A stretch of 64,000 nt of DNA from Syngnathus acus (Eukaryota; Chordata; Actinopteri; Syngnathiformes; Syngnathidae). Of this stretch, positions 56,727-64,000 are shown piece by piece; position 1 is the stretch's first letter, and the number at the start of each line of letters is the position of its first letter. The translations under genes were made by a program, and so were the position numbers. The notes below the pieces were generated by a model, which was not told the origin of the DNA, did not search any database, and saw only the letters and a list, made by a program, of their open reading frames with translations. Location: positions 1,111,967 to 1,175,966 of the forward strand of contig NC_051091.1 of NCBI RefSeq assembly GCF_901709675.1. Reading direction: 5' to 3'.

Positions 56727-59640
56727 TGTAAAAGTAAAAGGCTTAACAACATTTGAAATAAAAAATTCTAGCCAGTATAGTTCCATTTAAAAATAGAGTG
56801 AAACATCCTCCTTCTAAATTTTACAAAAGCAAAATAAGATACATTTCTTAAAATGGATACAGCCCATAACTAAAATGTGTGTCATAACTAGTAAATCTTT
56901 TCTATCAATTGATTTTATGATTTATCTTCTTGCAATTGCCCTCTTCCATTAAGCACAAGTGGTGATTAATGACATGCTTTGGGTCGATCGGAACCCATTT
57001 AAAGATGTAATATTTTACATTTCACGGAGCGCTTTGACGCACTGGCTTCACAGACTTCTATTTCAACATTTATACATCTATATGCACGGATCATTAATGT
57101 GTCAGATGCAAAAATCTATTGCGGTGAACAGGCGGGCCAATCAATCAATCAAATTACATTTGGCTGAGCTACTGGTTAGCAGTAAAAGAAAAAAAAAAGA
57201 TTGCGAGTATATCAGATGTGAAGATGTGTTTCTATTCCGCAGTGAATACGTGCAAATGAGCAATTCTTTGGGGAGATGGAACACCTACTAATATGTATTA
57301 TTTTGTGGCCAGACATAATTGCAACGAGCAATCAGGAATTCTTTCCTGGCGCACGGAGGCGGCGCACCATCAATCACGCCGCTCGGACGCCCTATCAGGA
57401 GATTACTTGATAAATTGCCTTGCCTAATCTAGTTAACATGGTAATTTTTCAGATTTTAACGATTCATTTCCTCAATAAATGTGTCTGAGGACACTCCTTC
57501 TGCTAAATGGTGCAGCCAAAACATTTAAATATTTGTCAAAAGTAGCACTGTGCAGTATTATACTTTATAAAAGCGTACAGTAATAACTGAATGGAATGAA
57601 TTTAACATTTTGTACTTCATGATTTCATGCATTAGGACATTAGCTCGTTTGCGGTGTTCCATTATGTGATAGCATTAGGCATTACGGCAAAGTTAGGTGC
57701 TTTGTTTCTGAACACACCTTGTCATTACAGTTGACCAGGCCAGCCAGTGAAGAGGGAAAATCAGAGTATAATTCATGCTTATTGAAATGCATTTGAAAGA
57801 AGAAAAAAAAAAAGTTTTCCTCGCAAACCCCACAAAATGATTCCAAAATCACCGATATATTTTCACTATATGTTTTCTACAAAAAAGCAAGATGGATAAA
57901 GCTCACGTGCAGTATATCTGCTGCCTGTGAATTTCTCCATCTGCATTTCCAGATAAACATTTGAAGAAATCCAAATACGTGTTGCTTTTCAAATCAGGGG
58001 CCAGCCCACGCAACCCGAGGTGTTCTCGGCAACTTTGGACTTTTCGCAGAGTGTGAACCGGCAAATTGCATGAGATGCTATCCTGAATCAGCGTGTCGTT
58101 TAATCTGGCCGTGAGCAGGCAATGGTGTTTAGTCAGACGGCGCTGTATCTCACTCACGCAGGCCTCTTCGCCCGCCCGCCCGGGTCTGTGCTGCGGACCG
58201 TTAAACGCGCTCACGATCGACTCGATAACCCACACACAGAGTTGGGCTTTTGTAATCATTGATCATGCTTTTAGTTCACATTTGTATTTTCTGTGTATGA
58301 CATATGTTGCTCCTGTGGTGTCAAATGTGAGTATTAAGCCTTAATGAGGATTTTAAAAACTCAGTCGAGCACAGACGGTTGATAAGTGGTGCTGTATGCC
58401 ATCTTGTATGGATTTTTCTCACCGAGTGAAAAAGCACAGTTATCAGTGGAGAAACATTTATTACAAATATCCTGCAGAAGACTGGACCTTTTATGTCTTA
58501 GCAAAAAAACATTTTTCTGAGGGGTCATTCAGCTACGTAAACGCATGTACGTACATAGTACATTTCATTAAGGGCCATTCCACAGAACTATTTTGTTTTC
58601 AGGAAGATTGGTAAAAGTTCCACAAAGACAACGCTGCAAGCGTTTTTCTCAAGCTAGTGCTTGTCCCTGACATCTTCTGGTGTCCCCCAGGCAAGACATG
58701 CCTCACAATTCAAAAAATGTTCTGGCATAAAACCAATGATCTCCTGGTAGAGGTAATGATCATTCTTTTATTTTTTTAATACGTCTTCCTCTTTAGTTTT
58801 CCCTTTGCTGCAGTAAAAATACAACCTTTTATAGTGTTGACAAAACAAAAACCCAGATAAGTCAAGCATACCGAGTCAGTCGTCATTTAACATTTATAAA
58901 TAAGTGACAGGTTGCTTTTCTATGCATGTTTATCGCAAAAGTTCCAAGCATTCACTTTCAATGAAATTGATACTTGGGTTTGCCATCTCCCATATGCACA
59001 CAAAACGAAATCTATAATAAACAATGTTAACAGTCAACACGCTGCGTGGGGGCCCGTTTGTTGGCGCGCTCAATTATCCACTACTCTGTGTACTCTTCCT
59101 GATCACACACAAAGCCATTCTTGATGCATTCTTGTTGACTGTATTCATGTCACACTCAAGTGCAAACATTCTTATTTACTAAGGCATCCATTGCGGTTGC
59201 AAGACAATATGCACGGATTGCGTCAGACATCTTTTATGAAAAATCGAGTGGAGATGATGCAATTTTATTTAAAGGAGACAGACAAATGTCATTGTTGTCG
59301 TGAATCAACTTGGCATTTGATTGCCTGCTGTTCGTCTGCGATTGAAATTTCGAATTCGAGCAGTCAGTCTCTCATCAAAAGGAGCCTATTCAGTGGGAGC
59401 GCTCATAGTGCAGTGGGCCCGTTTCACATTTTGCATGCGCTTATCAGATCAGATTGGTTCAACCTGCTGTTTGTTGATGTCAAATGGATTGAAGGTCAGA
59501 GTGTAGAGCTTGTTTTTCAATGGAAGTACTCCCCCCCCACCCTTAGTGTGTTTCCAAGAGAGAAAGAAAAACTGTTAATCCTTAATATCACAAATGTGTA
59601 TAATCCCCTCTTTTCTTCTTTTTTTTTGTTTTTAACTGAC
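56727..59640. other. Unique non-coding sequence
   Basis: No gene recognised. The AT-rich part 56750-57320 and the mixed part 57320-57440 show no repeat family. Confidence 0.4.
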
Positions 59641-59706
59641 CTTTTGCATCACCGGTGGCATCAAATCCAATTCCGAGGCCCGCCTCATCAGGCTGATCTG
59701 GGCAAG
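59641..59706 (-). other. Candidate exon, minus strand (unconfirmed)
   Basis: Read on the minus strand, the acceptor GTGGCTTTTCACAG is followed by 66 bp (22 whole codons) and then AAAAG/GTCAGT, a good donor. Frame 0 begins LAQISLMRRASELDLMPP and includes RRAS, a PKA-site-like motif. A second frame (CPDQPDEAGLGIGFDA) is also open. The length is divisible by three, as for a cassette exon. The base composition is higher in GC than its flanks. I do not recognise a protein. Of the four candidates this has the best combination of signals. Confidence 0.3.
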
Positions 59707-61279
59707 CTGTGAAAAGCCACAGTCGTCATCCAGCGCCGGGTCCTGACATTTAAATAAAAGATGATGCAATCCAAAAGAAACGCCGCTCTCGCTACAAAAA
59801 TCTGATAACACAGAATAGCTTTTACCCCATTTCATAAGGAGGTCCTCACTTGACGGGAGAATTATTTTTATCTCCTGTGCTACGCTGTCAGGCCGTTAAA
59901 TATTCATGGCAATTCTTGCGCCATATTTACAATACAACGCTCGCTCGCTCGCTCACTCTTTCAAGGGCGGGCTGCTACTTTTTGCGCACCGTTGATTAAC
60001 TAACTTTACGTTCTGTTGAACCGAGAGTAAGTAAGTCACCACGCAAGGTGGCGGCTTTTGGGCTCACATTCGGACATATTGAACGCTGTCGCATCACTTC
60101 ATCGTCAAGAAACAGGACGCCATGAATATTTCATCCCCGCTTCCCGCTGCACCTTTGCCGCCTGCATACAGATGTTCACCGCCTTAAAACGCCATGACGC
60201 TTCTCGTTTAGGGGGCTCGGGCTGTGTCATAAAAGCGAGCGCCTCTTTAATTTTCACCTTACCTAGTTGAAACAAATGGGCACACTTGTTCCAGCTTTGT
60301 AGCACAAATATTTTTGTTCATTCCAAAATTGGCAAGCATAGCACGAAAACAACATATAGCTCATATTTCAGATGATGTCAGTATTACTATATCATGTAAC
60401 ATATCAAACCTTGTATCAATCCAAAAAAATGTTTACCATGATCATATCTCATCAAACTTTAGGAATAAAGCCAGGGTGCACCCTGTACTGGTCACCAGAA
60501 AACTGTCGCTCGAGGAAACATTCTCAAGCACGGCAAGTATTCAAACAAATAACCTGAGGCAGATGTCCTTGATGCAATTTAAGGACTCGCTTTATTGGGT
60601 TCTAGCAGAGCTACGTACAAAGATGACATTTTGAATTTTGGTTGCCGGGCAAATTCAGGTAAAAATATCTTAAGAGCAAATGGTGATGCATTTGCATCAT
60701 TTCATGCTCGAACCTGTTTATGTCATCAAGTTCACATGAAAGAGTCAAAGTCTGAAGAGTTGTCCAAAATATTGTTTATGCACAAAAAACGTGGACACTA
60801 AAGAATGAAGGCATATGATCTTACAGATGCATTTGAGCTTTTCTTCCTTTCAAAGACCAATGACTTTCATTTTTTCTCAATTGTCTCCATTTTTTCTTCA
60901 TCTCAACAGTGCCTAAAATCCTAATCGAGGATAGGGCGATGTCACAAAGGACTGATCAGAAATGGCGAAAAGATGCTTAATATGACCCCATTTAAAATAA
61001 CAATGAATGAATCTATGACTGTCATTGATGTGGCCCAAGCATTTTTGCATCTTCACCAAAATAATCCTATCAGGTGACAGCAGCTCCTCCGACCGAGTCC
61101 ATGCAGCACCTTGCAGACAGGTTTCTGCTCATAAAACACATACACCCTAAAGGACCTGTTAACACGTTCCGATTTTTTTCAAGAGGTAGAATTTGTCGCC
61201 AATGTAATTCCCCCCCCCGTTACTCCAAATCTTCTTGATGTGCTGCCGTCCCATGAATTTTGCATGGATTCCTTGCAAG
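59707..61279. other. Unique non-coding sequence
   Basis: (CGCT)4 lies at 59938-59953. CCAGGGTGCACCCTGTACTG GTCACCAG at 60471-60498 matches the reverse of the SINE tail word CTGGTGACCAG...CAGGGTGCACCC and is probably a tiny SINE remnant. The part 59840-59935 with GTTAAATATTCATGGC could be regulatory. Confidence 0.4.
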
Positions 61280-61460
61280 CCCATCAGCGCTCCTTAATAA
61301 AATCACTGCGTAATGGCGAGGTAAATTACACCCTTAATTGCGGTGGCATCAATTAATTATTCATCTGCAGGGTCCCTGACAAAACCTCCGACGTGGCATT
61401 AGCATTCGCCGAGGAAAATGTGAAGGATCGCTTGTACATCTAGCGCAAATTGAATTATAT
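61280..61460. promoter_or_regulatory. Enhancer-like island with TAATTA cluster (candidate)
   Basis: CCTTAATAAAATCACTGCG, GTAAATTACACCCTTAATTG and CATCAATTAATTATTCATC lie within 70 bp, followed by complex mixed sequence. Overlapping AATTAATTA cores are classic homeodomain sites. No coding frame covers it. Confidence 0.3.
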
Positions 61461-64000
61461 CACGGGCTCCTTGTTGTTGCTGAAGCTTTGTTTACTGAAC
61501 TCGGGACTAAAATTGCCGCTTTATTGAGAAATGATTGTGATGGATCCATTGCGTATGCTAACACACTTAAGCTGAGAGGTAAAATTCGATTTAGTGGAGA
61601 AGAAAGCAACATCCTCGCATGGTGTACTGTAATCCTGCAAGGGGCTGGCTGAGTGCGCTAGGATGTTCATATGAAACAACCAATTAGGTAGACTGCATAC
61701 CAAGAAAACAGCTCTACTCTTTTACTGTCTGATGAAACTGAAACATATTCTTACCGCACATGCAGTAAATTATACAAGTTCATTCCTCGCAGTAAAAAAA
61801 CCAAACAAATGAGTTGTTTTTTCTTTTTTTACCAGGACATTAAGCCTGTTTCCATCAGAAATGTTATTTATTTACTGAGCGTGGCGGAAAGGGGTCAATT
61901 ATCATCACCCACATGCTGCACACCATCTTTAGCTTTAACCCAGCTAGGCTATCATACACAGAATATAAAACCACAAGTCACATCATTTGACTATATTGTG
62001 TCGTGTACAAAACCTAAAATGAACCTATTTCACTTGCATATCAATTAAGCATGAGAAAATGTTACATTCATATCTTTTTTAATGAATGTGTTTAAATGCA
62101 AATATGCTGCATGTAAAAGTGGAATACAACTGACCTAAAATACAAAACGTGCTGTGCCAAAAAGCCATTGTAATGTGCAGTTAAACATGATTGAGTTTAT
62201 CCTTCACCACGAGAGGGAGTCTGCCTAGCACTTTGAAAACTTGTGCTATACAGTGTGATTTGGTAATGAAGCGCTGCCTCCATGAGTGATACTTTTACAG
62301 TCTTTACGGGTATTCATTCTTTTTTTCCCAGGCTGCTGCTTCTGCAACTTGTAGCCACTTGTTGCAACACCCTAGTCGTCATGGTAATGGAAGATGTACT
62401 TGGCATTGGCCGTGCAGCAGTGCCTCATTTGCATAAAACAGCCCCCCTCAAAACAGGTTGATATGTAGGATTGAATGTTTTTCGGTTGTGGGAGCATAAT
62501 GTCTCCTTTGAACATTAGGAGAGAAATAGAAAATGGAGTATTTTTCCCCCCGATCTGCCAGATGTGGTAGGGCGCACATAAGTAAGCCTGTCTTCATTGA
62601 GTGGTAACACACCTAAATGCACAAGAAATAGACAAGCTTAAACAAGAGTGTCATCCTCTCTTGCTCCAACCACAACAAATTGGTTTTCAAAGGAGACCAA
62701 GGTGGCACTTTGACTGCATAATCCATTATCGTACTCAAGCATGAAGAGCATTTTTTTTTTTTTTATACGTCCCTGCGGGGGACACAAGCGGCATCGTAAA
62801 TGCGTGACTGCTGATGGCTTTCATTTGCAGGATGGACGCTCAGGCGTTATGGGATGGAGCCTTATTGAAAAGCGTGCCCCTACCTGTGCCGCACTCTTGA
62901 CGTGGAAAGAACAGCTAGTTTGCATTGAGCAATTCCCACTCAATTTTCTTGACTTCCTCAAGCGGAAAATGAGCAGAGCGCAGATAAGATGCTAAAGTAC
63001 ACCGTTGAGGCTTTATGGCTGCAAACGCTGAACGGTCCTGTAAAGCAGAGCGGCAGGACACGCTCCGATCACATTGCATAAATATTCGCGCATGATATCC
63101 ACGCTAATGTGCCGGCCACCGGCAATCATTTACGGTACTTATCCTCCTTTATTTTTATTTTGGGCTTGTCATAAACTTCCACCCGGACTGCAGAGTGAGT
63201 TCAAATCAACAAAACAAGGTCAGAGAAAAAGAGCAGTGACAAATTGTGATGAATCCCCTCCACTTGCGTTGAATGTCATGTGATTCAAAGTCTGTAGGTT
63301 TCCAACTTGGACAAAACAAAGGTTTGAAGACTGAAGAGAAGTCATTTCCATGATATTGGCATAAAGATCATTTGTGAATTGCGTCCACATTGCAAAGTTT
63401 GAGCCGGGACGTCGAGTACATACATGGCCCATTTTTTCCATTGAGTCAGACCAGAAACTTTTATATTTCACACTTTGTAATTAATTACTCTGAGTATGTG
63501 ACCGCTGCAATCCTCTGTGTCAACTTGTGTGAGTGATGAATAATGAGACCAATCAGATCAGATTTGAAAGGGAGAGTCAACACTGTAGTGGTGAGTCATG
63601 GATCTTGGAGTATGACCCACGGGACCAAATGCCAGAGCCTGACTCAGTCGACACCGAGACAGACTAAACGAGCCGTTCGGATATCGTAGAGACGGAAAGC
63701 GTGACAAAGGGATGTGTCAATTATTTGCACACTCACAGAGCCTTGTGGGGAGACTGTCGAGCAAATCTTGCAATATTATATAGTACCAACGAGAGAACTT
63801 TCATGCAAAATTAGCTGCTGTTCAAATGTTTCTTTGTTTAATGGAAGAATCAATCAAATAATCAATTCTGAAAAGATTTGACAGCCCTAAAGAAAAGATT
63901 GTACAATTGCTGCAAATAGCAGAAAGGCATCTTTGCTGTTGTTAGTGATTGCAAATGCTGTTGTTTCCAGTTGGCCTAACACCTGACAACATCGCAAACG
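61461..64000. other. Unique non-coding sequence to the window end
   Basis: A strong acceptor (CATTCTTTTTTTCCCAG, 62321-62337) is followed by two open frames but only a weak donor (CATG/GTAATG). A T14 run lies at 62751-62764. No repeat family or gene recognised. Confidence 0.4.

Noticed and set aside
59191-59712. 173-codon plus-strand frame
   Set aside because: No recognisable motif; it ends across the minus-strand exon candidate, and its end is poly-pyrimidine sequence.
1-64000. CRISPR array, prophage or bacterial operon
   Set aside because: No regularly spaced identical repeats with unique spacers, no operon-like packed frames; the repeats are eukaryotic microsatellites and transposons.

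Overview
The window looks like non-coding genomic DNA from a ray-finned (teleost) fish. The evidence is the repeat content. There is a tRNA-derived SINE with an RTE-type tail ending in ATGG repeats, in one fresh copy and several decayed ones. There are remnants of a fish RTE-like LINE, hAT-type elements including one with a BED zinc finger, palindromic MITEs, and abundant CA, CTG and tetranucleotide microsatellites. The variant of the young SINE reminds me of pipefish and seahorse (syngnathid) genomes, but that is recollection, not proof. No prokaryotic signals (operons, Shine-Dalgarno sites, long ORFs) are present.

I find no convincing intact protein-coding gene. The longest open frame (226 codons, minus strand, 19606-20286) lies over a decayed tetranucleotide repeat and has no recognisable domain. 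The window is best read as a gene desert or the inside of very large introns. Four short stretches are framed by good splice signals and have an open frame: 17573-17648 (+), 33535-33617 (+), 40294-40380 (+) and 59641-59706 (-). They are offered only as exon candidates, because such matches also arise by chance.

Layout. 1-2700: TTTG repeat, a 0.7 kb decayed ATGG-type satellite, then an AT-rich block with homeodomain-like motifs. 2718-3442: a complete 709 bp hAT-type element with 8 bp target-site duplications and a truncated BED-finger reading frame. 3.4-10.9 kb: mostly unique sequence, a degraded SINE and a diverged tandem array. 10.94-11.36 kb: LINE reverse transcriptase remnant. 11.7-32 kb: unique sequence with several enhancer-like islands, decayed SINEs, and a GGCT/GGCC minisatellite with a 16 bp higher-order unit at 29.5 kb. 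32.64-32.80 kb: LINE 3' end. 33-47 kb: exon candidates, two degenerate CATATC-type repeats, transposon ends, SINEs and a CTG(10) tract. 47.4-47.9 kb: the young SINE with clear target-site duplications beside a MITE remnant. 53-56 kb: hAT end fragment, a 66 bp CA repeat and a palindromic MITE. 56-64 kb: unique sequence, the minus-strand exon candidate and TAATTA-rich islands.

The most interesting structure is the hAT element at 2.7-3.4 kb. It carries seven ATCGAT sites, three of them within the full TATCGATA palindrome, confined to its two ends, and it encodes the start of a BED finger. TATCGATA is the known target of the BED-finger protein DREF, itself a relative of hAT transposases. The element may therefore preserve an ancestral pairing of transposase finger and binding site.
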